Translations under genes and position numbers: made by a program
In this document: positions 49,925-57,983 of the stretch, one piece after another
How positions within the stretch are numbered: the first letter of the stretch is position 1
Layout: every line of letters begins with the position of its first letter
Source: Actinophytocola sp044466355
GTDB taxonomy: Bacteria > Actinomycetota > Actinomycetes > Mycobacteriales > Pseudonocardiaceae
Reading direction: 5' to 3'
Length of the DNA stretch: 64,000 nucleotides
Assembly: GCF_044466355.1 (NCBI RefSeq)
Contig: NZ_JBITMQ010000003.1
Span: forward strand, 62,001 to 126,000
The notes under the pieces: model-generated
Seen by the model: the letters and a program-made list of their open reading frames with translations, nothing else
Told to the model about the DNA's origin: nothing
Databases searched by the model: none

Positions 49925-50620
49925 TTAGCGGGTGGGGGTTTGGTCTTGGCTTGACTGGTTTACCAGGGTTCGCATGGCTTGTTCCGCTGCTTCCGGGGTG
50001 TGTGCCGTTACCGCGTCCAGGACCAGGCGGTGGGCGGGGACCGGGTCGGGCGGGTTCGTGTGGTGGACGAACTTGTCGCGTTCCGCCAGGCCGATCGCGA
50101 TGATCTGGGCGATCTGGGCGAGGAAGTCGTTGTGCGTCGCCAGGAGCAGGTGGCGGTGGAACATGACGTCGGCCGTCACGGCCGACTCCACGTCCTCCGC
50201 TGCCGCCATGGCGTCCAGGGCGTCTCCCAGTGCCGCGAGGTCCTCGTCCGTCGCGCGTTCCGCTGCCATGCGGGCCGCCGCGGGTTCGACGATGGCGCGG
50301 ACCTCGGTCAGCTGGTCGAACAGGACGGGGTCCGGCGCGGACGCGGTGTGCCACCGCATCACGTCCGCGTCCAGCATGTGCCACGACGACCGCGGCCGCA
50401 CGAACGTGCCGCGTTTCTGCCGCGCGTCGATCATGCCCTTCGCGGTCAGGACCTTCAGCGCCTCCCGCAACGCGGTCAGGCTGACGTCCAGTTCCGCTCG
50501 CAGGGTGGGCAGGTCGAGGACCGTTCCCTCCGCGTACTCGTTCGACAGGATGCGGCGGGCCAGGGTCTCCACCGTCTGACCGTGCAGGCCGCGCGGACGG
50601 TGCTGGGTCACCCGTGTCAC
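49925..50620 (-). CDS. GntR/FadR-family regulator
   Basis: 231 residues: an N-terminal winged helix (LHGQTVETLARRILSNEYAEGTVLDLPTLRAELDVSLTALREALKVLTAKGMIDARQKRGTFV) and a C-terminal FCD ligand domain with the metal-binding pattern (DVMFHRHLLLATHN and later HRLVLDAV). Probably the sugar-acid-responsive repressor of the adjacent lactonase, SDR and dehydratase genes. GTG overlaps the lactonase stop (TAGTG). Confidence 0.88.
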   Translation of the reverse strand: MTRVTQHRPRGLHGQTVETLARRILSNEYAEGTVLDLPTLRAELDVSLTALREALKVLTAKGMIDARQKRGTFVRPRSSWHMLDADVMRWHTASAPDPVLFDQLTEVRAIVEPAAARMAAERATDEDLAALGDALDAMAAAEDVESAVTADVMFHRHLLLATHNDFLAQIAQIIAIGLAERDKFVHHTNPPDPVPAHRLVLDAVTAHTPEAAEQAMRTLVNQSSQDQTPTR

Positions 50621-51600
50621 TACCTGACGAGCACGCACGTCGGGGTGCCCGTCGGGTAGCGGACCTGCGCGCCGCCCTCGACCGGGAAGGTCACGATCGC
50701 GTCGTCCCGCTGCGCGGCCACGTACACGGTTCCGTCCGCGATCGCGAAGTGCCGCGGCCACGCCCCGCTCGGGTGGTCGGCGAGCGCGACCGGCGTCTCG
50801 GCAGCGATGTCGAACTCGGTGATGACGTCCGGGTTGCGGTTCGACAGGTACAGCCGATCGCCGACGATCTCCAGGTGCGCCACCCAGTTCGGCGCCTCGT
50901 TCTCCCATGGCTCCTTGGTGGCGGGCACAGTGGCGACCGGAGTGAACAACCCGGGCTGCTCCTCACGCACCACCACAAGAGTGCCGTTGACCTCGCCCAC
51001 CACGTACGCGACGTCCGTGCCAGGCCTGCGGACCAGCTGGCGCGGCCCAGTGCCGGGCGGCATCGCCGACACGGACAGCGGGTCGAGCTTGCCGTTGTCC
51101 ATCAGCTCGTAGCTGCGGATCTCGTCGGTGCCGAGGTCGACGACGCTCACGATGCGGTCCCGCACGACCGCCATGTGGACGTGCGCCGCCTCCTGCCGCT
51201 GCTTGTGCGGGCCGCGGCCCTCGTGCCTGACGAGATCGGTCTGCCCGGTGATCCGGCCGCTCTCGGCGAGCGCGAACACCGACAGGCTGCCGCTGGAGTA
51301 GTTGCTGCACAACAGGTACCGCTCGTCGGCCGACACCACGAGGTGGCAGGGGGCCGCGCCGCCGGAGGAGGTCGCGCCGAGCACCTCGAGGTCCGTCGAG
51401 ACCGTGGTGATCACGCCGTCGTCCGACTCGTTCGCCGCGTACACGACCGGCGCCGACGGGTGCGCGGTCAGCCACGACGGCGAGAGCATCGGCAGCTCGC
51501 GGTCGGGGGTGAGGGTGCCATCCGCCGCACGCCGGAACGTGCTGATCCCGGCCCCGTTTCCCCCGGTGGCCGACGTGTAACTGCCTACCCAGACGTCCAT
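50620..51600 (-). CDS. Lactonase-family beta-propeller
   Basis: 326 residues of the YbhE/Pgl-type seven-blade lactonase family: WVGSYTSATGGNGAGISTF, HLVVSADERYLLCSNYSSGSLSVF, GTGPRQLVRRPGTDVAYVVGEVNGTLVVV and AWPRHFAIADGTVYVAAQRDD. It should open a sugar-acid lactone. ATG 51600 fits the family start. Forms an operon with the GntR regulator and faces the SDR and dehydratase genes. Confidence 0.87.
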   Translation of the reverse strand: MDVWVGSYTSATGGNGAGISTFRRAADGTLTPDRELPMLSPSWLTAHPSAPVVYAANESDDGVITTVSTDLEVLGATSSGGAAPCHLVVSADERYLLCSNYSSGSLSVFALAESGRITGQTDLVRHEGRGPHKQRQEAAHVHMAVVRDRIVSVVDLGTDEIRSYELMDNGKLDPLSVSAMPPGTGPRQLVRRPGTDVAYVVGEVNGTLVVVREEQPGLFTPVATVPATKEPWENEAPNWVAHLEIVGDRLYLSNRNPDVITEFDIAAETPVALADHPSGAWPRHFAIADGTVYVAAQRDDAIVTFPVEGGAQVRYPTGTPTCVLVR

Positions 51601-51636
51601 GCGGTTCACCGTATCCCATCGACGGAATATCAACTC

Positions 51637-51652
51637 ATAAATTAGTATTTAT
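51637..51652. promoter_or_regulatory. AT-rich dyad in the divergent sugar-acid promoter
   Basis: ATAAATTAGTATTTAT has six-base inverted arms around TAGT. It is strikingly AT-rich and lies midway between the lactonase start (51600) and the SDR start (51685). Best candidate operator for the GntR regulator. Confidence 0.55.
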
Positions 51653-51684
51653 CGAGCGTTGGATCGATGGACGGAGCAGGCGAC

Positions 51685-52377
51685 ATGACGTGTGCGGTGG
51701 TGACGGGTGCCGCGGCCGGAATCGGTGCCGCGACCGTGGCCCGGCTGGCGGCCGACGGCTACGAGGTCGTGGGCGTGGACATCGCCGAGGTGTCGCCGGC
51801 CGACCACGTCCACCCGGTCGTCGGTGACGTGTCCGATGAGGACACCTGGCGGCGGGTCGCCGAGACCGCGACCGCGTTCGGCGGGCCGACGGCGTTGGTG
51901 AGCAACGCGTACACCCTCACCGTGAAACCGTTGCACGAGCAGGACCGGGCCACGTGGGACCGGCAGCTGGCGGTGAACCTGTCGGCCGCCTACCTCGGGT
52001 TCCGGGCCTGCCTGCCGACGCTGCGATCGGCCGTCCTGGTGTCGTCGGTGCACGCGAGGTTCGGTCTGCCCGGCCACCCGGCGTACGCGGCGACCAAGGG
52101 CGCGCTCGTGTCGCTCGCCCGGCAGCTCGCGGTGGAGTACGCGCCGGACGTGCGGATCAACGCGGTCCTGCCGGGGCCCGTGCTGACCGCCGCGTGGGAC
52201 CGCGTCAGCGAACCCGACCGCGCACGCAGTGCCCGCGCGACCCCGGCCGGACGGCTCGGGGACCCGGCAGAGGTCGCGTCGGCGATCGCGTTCCTCCTGT
52301 CGGACGCGGCGTCGTTCGTGACCGGCGCCGAACTGCTCGTCGACGGGGGCTGGTCGGCGGCGAAGGACTCGTCCTGA
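51685..52377 (+). CDS. Short-chain dehydrogenase/reductase
   Basis: 230 residues. NAD loop VVTGAAAGIGAATVARL, NNAG-like VSNAYTL (degenerate), and active site SSVHARFGLPGHPAYAATKG with Ser-Tyr-Lys. C-terminus LLVDGGWSAAKDSS. ATG 51685 is preferred over 51667 because GGAGCAGG precedes it. Likely oxidises a sugar or its acid in the adjoining pathway. Followed by the dehydratase gene after nine bases. Confidence 0.87.
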   Translation: MTCAVVTGAAAGIGAATVARLAADGYEVVGVDIAEVSPADHVHPVVGDVSDEDTWRRVAETATAFGGPTALVSNAYTLTVKPLHEQDRATWDRQLAVNLSAAYLGFRACLPTLRSAVLVSSVHARFGLPGHPAYAATKGALVSLARQLAVEYAPDVRINAVLPGPVLTAAWDRVSEPDRARSARATPAGRLGDPAEVASAIAFLLSDAASFVTGAELLVDGGWSAAKDSS

Positions 52378-52386
52378 GGGGAAACC

Positions 52387-53538
52387 GTGAAGATCACGAA
52401 CATCGAAACGTTCCTGGTGCCGCCGAGATGGCTGTTCCTCAAGGTCTCGACCGACGAGGGGATCGCAGGCTGGGGTGAGCCGGTGGTCGAGGGCCGCGCG
52501 GAGAGCGTGCGCGCGGCGGTGCACGAGATGGCCGACCTCGTGCTCGGCCGGGATCCGCTGCGCGTCGAGGACCACTGGCAGGTCCTGCGGCGCGCCGGTT
52601 TCTACCGCGGCGGCCCGGTGCTGTCGTCGGCGCTGTCCGGGTTCGACCACGCGCTGTGGGACATCGCGGGCAAGGTGCGGCAGGCACCCGCGCACGAGCT
52701 GCTCGGTGGGCCGGTGCGCGACAAGGTGCGGGCGTACTCGTGGGTCGGCGGCGACCGGCCGGAGGGCATTCACGAGGCCGTGTCCGCGCAGGTCGCGGCC
52801 GGGTTCACCGCAGTGAAGATGAACATGGCCGGCCCGATGGCCGCGATCGCGTCACCGGGGGAGGCGGCCGCCGCGCTCGACCGGGCCCGTGAGGCACGCG
52901 ACGCGCTGGGACCCGACCGCGACCTCGCCATCGACTTCCACGGCCGCGTGTCACCCGCGATGGCGCGGCGGCTGGTGCGGCTGCTCGAAGAGGTCCAGCC
53001 GATGTTCGTGGAGGAGCCGATCCCGCCGGAGCTGAAGGGGCCCGCGCTCGAGTCGGTGGTGACCGCGTCGACGGTGCCGATCGCGCTCGGCGAGCGGCTG
53101 TACTCGCGGTGGGACTTCAAACCCGTGCTCGACGCGGGCGTGGCGGTCGTGCAGCCGGACCCCGCGCACGCGGGCGGGCTCTCGGAGCTGCGGCGGATCG
53201 CGGCGCTCGCCGAGGTGTACGGCGCCTCGCTGGCGCCGCACTGTCCACTGGGGCCGATCGCGCTCGCGGCGAGCCTGCAGGTGGCGTTCGCGACGCCGAA
53301 CTTCCTGATCCAGGAACAGAGTCTCGGCATGCAGTACCACGACGGCGGGGTCGAGCTGCACAGTTACCTGGTCGACACGTCGCCGTTCGCCTTCGTGGAC
53401 GGACACGTCGCGCGGCCGACCGGTCCCGGCCTGGGCATCGAGATCGACGAGGCCGCCGTGCGTGCGGCGGACGCCGTCGGGCACGCGTGGCGCTCGCCCG
53501 TGTGGCGGCACGACGACGGGGGACTGGCCGAGTGGTGA
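52387..53538 (+). CDS. Enolase-superfamily sugar-acid dehydratase, galactonate-dehydratase-like
   Basis: 383 residues of the mandelate racemase group. N-terminal capping domain (WLFLKVSTDEGIAGWGEP); barrel metal residues in AIDFHGRVSP (Asp), MFVEEPIPPE (Glu) and IALGERLYSRWDF (Glu); the base in APHCPLGPIALAASLQ (His). This pattern is closest to D-galactonate dehydratase. With the lactonase and SDR it forms an oxidative sugar route giving a 2-keto-3-deoxy acid. GTG start. Confidence 0.87.
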   Translation: MKITNIETFLVPPRWLFLKVSTDEGIAGWGEPVVEGRAESVRAAVHEMADLVLGRDPLRVEDHWQVLRRAGFYRGGPVLSSALSGFDHALWDIAGKVRQAPAHELLGGPVRDKVRAYSWVGGDRPEGIHEAVSAQVAAGFTAVKMNMAGPMAAIASPGEAAAALDRAREARDALGPDRDLAIDFHGRVSPAMARRLVRLLEEVQPMFVEEPIPPELKGPALESVVTASTVPIALGERLYSRWDFKPVLDAGVAVVQPDPAHAGGLSELRRIAALAEVYGASLAPHCPLGPIALAASLQVAFATPNFLIQEQSLGMQYHDGGVELHSYLVDTSPFAFVDGHVARPTGPGLGIEIDEAAVRAADAVGHAWRSPVWRHDDGGLAEW

Positions 53539-53586
53539 CCCGGCTCGACAACGGTGTGGTGCGGCCGGTGTCGTGCTGTCGTTCCG

Positions 53587-54057
53587 CTACCGGGGCGCGG
53601 AGTCGCCGTGGCCCTGAGGAAGTCGGCCGGAAGCTGCCATGCCGACCGGGGTCACCGGGCCGTGCCAGTGGCTGGGCGGGGTGCGTACGTCGGACAGCCA
53701 CGTGCGCACCTCGGGCCGGTACAGCATGGTGATCACGGCGAACCCGAACGCGATGTTCGTGAGCCCGGCGAGCGCCCCGGTGGCCAGCGACACCAGCCCG
53801 CTGGCCGCCGCCAACCCCTCGACGACGATGACCGGGTAACGCGCCCAGGCGTTGCGCAGCACCAGGAACAGCGCGCTCACCGCCAGCACGGCCGACGCGA
53901 GCAGCGCGAAGCAGACGACGATGTACAGCGCGCCGGAGTCGGGCCGTCCGCCGAGCGAGTACAGCAGGACCGCGCCACCGAACACGTTGAGAATGATCTG
54001 CACGAACAGGATCGCGAGGACCAGCCACAGGTGGTTCGGCAGGGCACGTCTGACCAT
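53587..54057 (-). CDS. Four-helix membrane protein
   Basis: 156 residues with four hydrophobic segments (LWLVLAILFVQIILNVFGGAVLLY, ALYIVVCFALLASAVLAVSALFLVL, PVIVVEGLAAASGLVSLATGALAG, LTNIAFGFAVITMLY) and a soluble tail with TWLSDVRTPPSHW. ATG 54057 sits just before the first helix. No family recognised. Converges on the dehydratase gene with a 48-base gap. Confidence 0.7.
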   Translation of the reverse strand: MVRRALPNHLWLVLAILFVQIILNVFGGAVLLYSLGGRPDSGALYIVVCFALLASAVLAVSALFLVLRNAWARYPVIVVEGLAAASGLVSLATGALAGLTNIAFGFAVITMLYRPEVRTWLSDVRTPPSHWHGPVTPVGMAASGRLPQGHGDSAPR

Positions 54058-54105
54058 GCCGCGAACGCTGCCAAAGCCTGCGCACGGGCACAAGTGCGCC
54101 CCACG

Positions 54106-54133
54106 TTGTCCACAGGTGTGCCGGTTGTCCACA
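54106..54133. other. Pair of DnaA-box-like TTGTCCACA motifs
   Basis: TTGTCCACA at 54106-54114 and 54125-54133, in the same orientation and 19 bases apart, followed by GCACCG and CCGGTTCTGTCGGT. Between 54058 and 54317 no convincing gene is seen. The arrangement matches the element at 45780 and looks like the promoter of a lost gene. Confidence 0.5.
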
Positions 54134-54317
54134 GCGGCACCGTTCGCACCCGGTTCTGTCGGTAGCCCCCGGTAGACTGGCATGGCGGGTGGCCCCCGGG
54201 AATGGGTGGGGCTTGAGGTTACGTACTGGGCGGCGTGTTTTCGCAGGTCAGAGGGTTGGTGGCCCGGGTTGGCGGGTGCGCGGCGCCTTGCCGGAGCCAG
54301 AAATCAGGTGTCGTCAC

Positions 54318-54899
54318 CTAGGACGTTCGCGCGGGCAACGGCATCGGCAGTGCGGGCAGCCCGTCGATGCTGGTCACGTTGTGCGGTTTGTTCGCGCAGT
54401 AGGCGGCGAACTCCTCGTCGGTCTTGCGGCCGAAGTGCTGTGCGTGCTGGGTGCGTTCCTCGCGGTAGTCCATGAACGGCACCGCGAAGCCGCAGCTGTC
54501 GCTGACCATGACCGCCTCGACGAGGATGATCGCCCGCGCCGCGGGTCCGTCCGCACCCGCGAAGTGCGGGATCAGCTCGGCCCAGCGTGGGTCGTCGCGG
54601 AAGATCGGGGTGCCCCGGCCGTGTACGCGCAACACCTTCGGCGGCCCGGTGAAGGCACACCACATCACCGTGACGCGACCGTTCTCCCGCAGGTGGGCGA
54701 CGGTCTCCGCGTGGCTGCCGCCGAAGTCCAGGTACGCGAGCGAATGCTCACCGAGGACGACGAGCGTCCCCTCCCGCCCCTTCGGAGACAGATTGACATG
54801 CCCGTCCGCGGCCAGCGGCGCTGAAGCGACGAAGAAGACCTTCTGCTCTTCGATGAATGCCCGCAGCCGCGGCGTGATCCCCTCGTAGACCTTCCCCAT
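54318..54899 (-). CDS. Pyridoxamine 5'-phosphate oxidase-fold protein
   Basis: 193 residues. FMN-binding split-barrel features: FIEEQKVFFVASAPLAADGHVNLSPKG, LAYLDFGGSHAETVAHLRENGRVTVMWCAF and VLRVHGRGT. The C-terminal SCGFAVPFMDYREERTQHAQHFGRK is typical of the PNPOx-like group acting on F420 or flavin. ATG 54899 is chosen (MGKVYEG); an in-frame ATG three codons earlier is possible. Substrate unknown. Confidence 0.82.
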   Translation of the reverse strand: MGKVYEGITPRLRAFIEEQKVFFVASAPLAADGHVNLSPKGREGTLVVLGEHSLAYLDFGGSHAETVAHLRENGRVTVMWCAFTGPPKVLRVHGRGTPIFRDDPRWAELIPHFAGADGPAARAIILVEAVMVSDSCGFAVPFMDYREERTQHAQHFGRKTDEEFAAYCANKPHNVTSIDGLPALPMPLPARTS

Positions 54900-54962
54900 G
54901 GCGTCCAACCTACCCGGTGAGCCGGCCGGCTCCGTGGACTCGAAGCCGGCCGGACCGTGACG

Positions 54963-57329
54963 CTAGTTGGGCCGGTAGCCCGCCCGCCGCAGAGCGTCCG
55001 CCATCGCGCCGCCGGCGGGTGCCTGGTTGTTGCGGCGCTGCTGCCCGCCACCGCCACGCTGCTGGCCGCCGCGCTGACCGCCGCCGCGTGGCCCGCGGTC
55101 GCGGTCCCTGGGCTGGCGGGGCGTCGAGGTGTCCTCGTCCAACCGCAACGTCAGGGAGATCCGTTTGCGCTGGATGTCGACCTCGAGCACCTTCGCGCGC
55201 ACGATGTCGCCCGACTTGACCACCTCGCGCGGGTCCTTCACGAAGGTGCGCGACAGCTGCGACACGTGGGCCAGCCCGTCGCAGTGCACGCCGATGTCGA
55301 TGAACGCGCCGAACGCGGCCACGTTCGTGACCACGCCCTCCAGCACCATCCCGACCTTGAGGTCGTTCAGCGTGTGCACCGCGTCGTTGAAGGACGCCGT
55401 CTTGAACGCGGGGCGCGGGTCGCGGCCCGGCTTGTCGAGCTCGGCCAGGATGTCGGTGACGGTCGGCAGGCCGAACTGCTCGTCCACGAACTCGGCGGGG
55501 CGCAGCGACTTCAGCGTCTTCGTGTTGCCGATCAGCTCCGCCAGCTCCACGCCGGTCGACGACACGATCCGGCGCACCACCGGGTACGCCTCCGGGTGGA
55601 CGCTGGACGAGTCCAGGGGGTCCTCGCCGTCGCGGATCCGCAGGAAGCCCGCGCACTGTTCGAACGCCTTCGGGCCCAGCTTCGGCACGTTCTTCAACGC
55701 GGACCGCGACCGGAACGGCCCGTTGGCGTCGCGGTGGGCGACGATGCTCGCCGCGAGCGAGCCGCCGATGCCCGACACGCGGGTCAGCAGCGGCACCGAC
55801 GCCGTGTTCAGGTCGACACCGACGCCGTTCACACAGTCCTCGACCACCGCGTCGAGCGACCGGGACAGCTTGGTCTCGGAGATGTCGTGCTGGTACTGGC
55901 CGACGCCGATGGACTTCGGGTCGATCTTCACCAGCTCGGCCAGCGGGTCCTGGAGGCGGCGGGCGATCGACACCGCGCCGCGCAGGGACACGTCCAGGTC
56001 CGGCAGTTCCTGCGACGCGTACGCCGACGCCGAGTACACCGACGCGCCCGCCTCGGACACCATCACCTTGGTGAGCTTGAGCTCCGGGCTCTTGGCCAGC
56101 AGTTCGGCCGCGAGCTTGTCGGTCTCGCGGGACGCGGTGCCGTTGCCGATCGCGATCAGGTCGACGTTGTGCGCGCGAGCCAGCGCGTGCAGCTTCACGA
56201 GCGACTCGTCCCAGCGCTTCGCCGGGGCGTGCGGGTAGATCGTGTCGGTGGCGACCACCTTGCCGGTGGCGTCGACGATCGCGACCTTCACACCCGTGCG
56301 CAGACCCGGGTCCAGCCCCATGGTCGCGCGGGTGCCCGCGGGCGCGGCGAGCAGCAGGTCACGCAGGTTGGCGGCGAACACGCGCACCGCCTCGTCCTCG
56401 GCCGCCTGCCGCAGGCGGGCACGCAGGTCGACGCCGAGGTGCACGATGACGCGGGTGCGCCACGCCCAGCGGACGGTGTCGGCGAGCCACTTGTCCGCGG
56501 GCCTGCCCTGGTCGTCGATGCCGAACCGGGCGGCGATGCGGACCTCGTACTCGGTAGGGCCGGGCGGCTGGTTGTCGTCGCTGTGCGGGTCGAGCACCAG
56601 CTCCAGCATCTCCTCCTTCTCCCCGCGGAACATCGCGAGGATCCGGTGCGAGGGGAGCTTGGTGAACGGCTCGGAGAAGTCGAAGTAGTCGGCGAACTTG
56701 GCGCCCTCGGTCTCCTTGCCGGCGCGGACCTTGGCGACCAGGCGCCCGTTCTCCCACATGCGCTCGCGCAGCCCGCCGATCAGGTCGGCGTCCTCGCTGA
56801 ACCGCTCGACCAGGATGTCGCGGGCACCCGCCAGCGCGGCCTGCACGTCCGCGACGCCCTTGTCCGGGTCGACGAACACCGCGGCGGCGGCCTGCGGGTC
56901 GGTGTTCGGGTCGCCGAGCAGGCCCTCGGCCAGCGGCTCGAGACCGGCCTCGCGGGCGATCTGGGCCTTGGTGCGGCGCTTCGGCTTGTACGGCAGGTAG
57001 ATGTCCTCGAGGCGGGCCTTGGAGTCGGCGGCCATGATCTGGCCCGCCAGCTCGTCGGTCAGCTTGCCCTGAGTTTTGATGGAGTCGAGGACGGCGGCGC
57101 GGCGCTCCTCCAGCTCACGCAGGTAGCGCAGCCGCTCCTCCAGGGTGCGGAGCTGCGCGTCGTCGAGGGCGCCGGTGACCTCCTTGCGGTACCGCGCGAT
57201 GAACGGGACCGTCGAGCCGCCGTCGAGCAGCTCAACGGCCGAGCGCACCTGGCGCTCGGCGACGCCGAGTTCCTCGGCGATGCGCAGGAAGACGGAGGGG
57301 GGAGTGGCCGTGGCTGTCACGGCGAGCAT
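54963..57329 (-). CDS. tex: Tex-family RNA-binding transcription accessory protein
   Basis: 788 residues with the full Tex layout: N-terminal Tex domain (VEELGVAERQVRSAVELLDGGSTVPFIARYRKEVTG-like), YqgF-like nuclease fold (GLDPGLRTGVKVAIVDATGKVV), two helix-hairpin-helix units (LTRVSGIGGSLAASIVAHRD; NVPKLGPKAFEQCAGFLRI) and an S1 domain (VGMVLEGVVTNVAAFGAFIDIGVHCDGLAHVSQLS). An added C-terminal Arg-Gly-Gln-rich tail (about 745-775) should increase RNA binding. ATG 57329 fits the family start. Confidence 0.94.
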   Translation of the reverse strand: MLAVTATATPPSVFLRIAEELGVAERQVRSAVELLDGGSTVPFIARYRKEVTGALDDAQLRTLEERLRYLRELEERRAAVLDSIKTQGKLTDELAGQIMAADSKARLEDIYLPYKPKRRTKAQIAREAGLEPLAEGLLGDPNTDPQAAAAVFVDPDKGVADVQAALAGARDILVERFSEDADLIGGLRERMWENGRLVAKVRAGKETEGAKFADYFDFSEPFTKLPSHRILAMFRGEKEEMLELVLDPHSDDNQPPGPTEYEVRIAARFGIDDQGRPADKWLADTVRWAWRTRVIVHLGVDLRARLRQAAEDEAVRVFAANLRDLLLAAPAGTRATMGLDPGLRTGVKVAIVDATGKVVATDTIYPHAPAKRWDESLVKLHALARAHNVDLIAIGNGTASRETDKLAAELLAKSPELKLTKVMVSEAGASVYSASAYASQELPDLDVSLRGAVSIARRLQDPLAELVKIDPKSIGVGQYQHDISETKLSRSLDAVVEDCVNGVGVDLNTASVPLLTRVSGIGGSLAASIVAHRDANGPFRSRSALKNVPKLGPKAFEQCAGFLRIRDGEDPLDSSSVHPEAYPVVRRIVSSTGVELAELIGNTKTLKSLRPAEFVDEQFGLPTVTDILAELDKPGRDPRPAFKTASFNDAVHTLNDLKVGMVLEGVVTNVAAFGAFIDIGVHCDGLAHVSQLSRTFVKDPREVVKSGDIVRAKVLEVDIQRKRISLTLRLDEDTSTPRQPRDRDRGPRGGGQRGGQQRGGGGQQRRNNQAPAGGAMADALRRAGYRPN

Positions 57330-57462
57330 TCTGCCCCGCACCCCCGACAATGCCGATGGACGGGGGTTGCCTCTGTGCGTGCTCGATCGGTCGCGCATTG
57401 CAGTCAGTGACGGAGAACCGCTGAAGTTACGCTGAAAGCGGACTGAGACGCCGGGCACAGTC

Positions 57463-57506
57463 ACTTGCAGTTAGTTGCGTCGATGCGATGATTGTATCGT
57501 GCAAGT
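57463..57506. promoter_or_regulatory. Inverted repeat at MarR gene start
   Basis: ACTTGCA (57463-57469) and TGCAAGT (57500-57506) are inverted copies 30 bases apart, the second overlapping the GTG start. Likely autoregulatory operators of the MarR protein. Confidence 0.45.
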
Positions 57507-57972
57507 AACGCCGCTCTCCTCCGTCGAGTCTGTCACCGATCAGGTGATGGACTGCCTTGCGCGGCTGAAGAAGAGCGGAGAGGCGCACATATTGGGTGTC
57601 GCCCGAGGACTCGATCTGTCATTCTCCCAGATGCGCGCGCTCTTCGTGCTCGCCGACAGCCAGGGGGAACTGGCTGTTCACGAGCTCGCCGGACTGCTCG
57701 GGCTGTCGATGGCGACCGCCGGGCGAGCCGTCCAGGGCCTTGCGAAGGCCGAGATGGTGACGCGCAGGGAGGACGACAACGACCGCAGGGTCAAGCGGGT
57801 CCGCCTGTCCGAGCACGGCCGGCAGTTCGTCGGCGGTCTCCTGCAGGCGCACCGCGAGGCTGTACGGGAATGCATCGAGTCGTTGAGCCACCACGAGCGT
57901 GAGCAACTTTCACAGGCACTGGCGCCTCTGCTCGCTCGGGGGGAACAGCCCACCACCACACCTGGCTGCTAG
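57499..57972 (+). CDS. MarR-family regulator
   Basis: 157 residues. The wHTH reads FSQMRALFVLADSQGELAVHELAGLLGLSMATAGRAVQGLAKAEMVTRREDDNDRRVKRVRLSEHGRQF, with the DxRxxR wing motif. GTG 57499 is preferred: it lies at a likely leaderless start inside an inverted repeat; an in-frame upstream ATG at 57475 would sit in the promoter. Eleven bases ahead of the efflux gene, which it should repress until a drug-like ligand binds. Confidence 0.88.
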   Translation: MQVTPLSSVESVTDQVMDCLARLKKSGEAHILGVARGLDLSFSQMRALFVLADSQGELAVHELAGLLGLSMATAGRAVQGLAKAEMVTRREDDNDRRVKRVRLSEHGRQFVGGLLQAHREAVRECIESLSHHEREQLSQALAPLLARGEQPTTTPGC

Positions 57973-57983
57973 AGGGGATAGTT

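Noticed and set aside
54106..54133. Replication origin
   Set aside because: Only two DnaA-box-like motifs, no AT-rich unwinding region and no dnaA or dnaN nearby.
54182..54475. Plus-strand small protein beginning MAGGPREW
   Set aside because: Half of it lies antisense to the PPOX-fold gene and it has no conserved features; the upstream promoter-like sequence may instead belong to a lost gene.
54957..57410. 817-codon plus-strand frame opposite tex
   Set aside because: Antisense shadow of a conserved gene; no recognisable fold.
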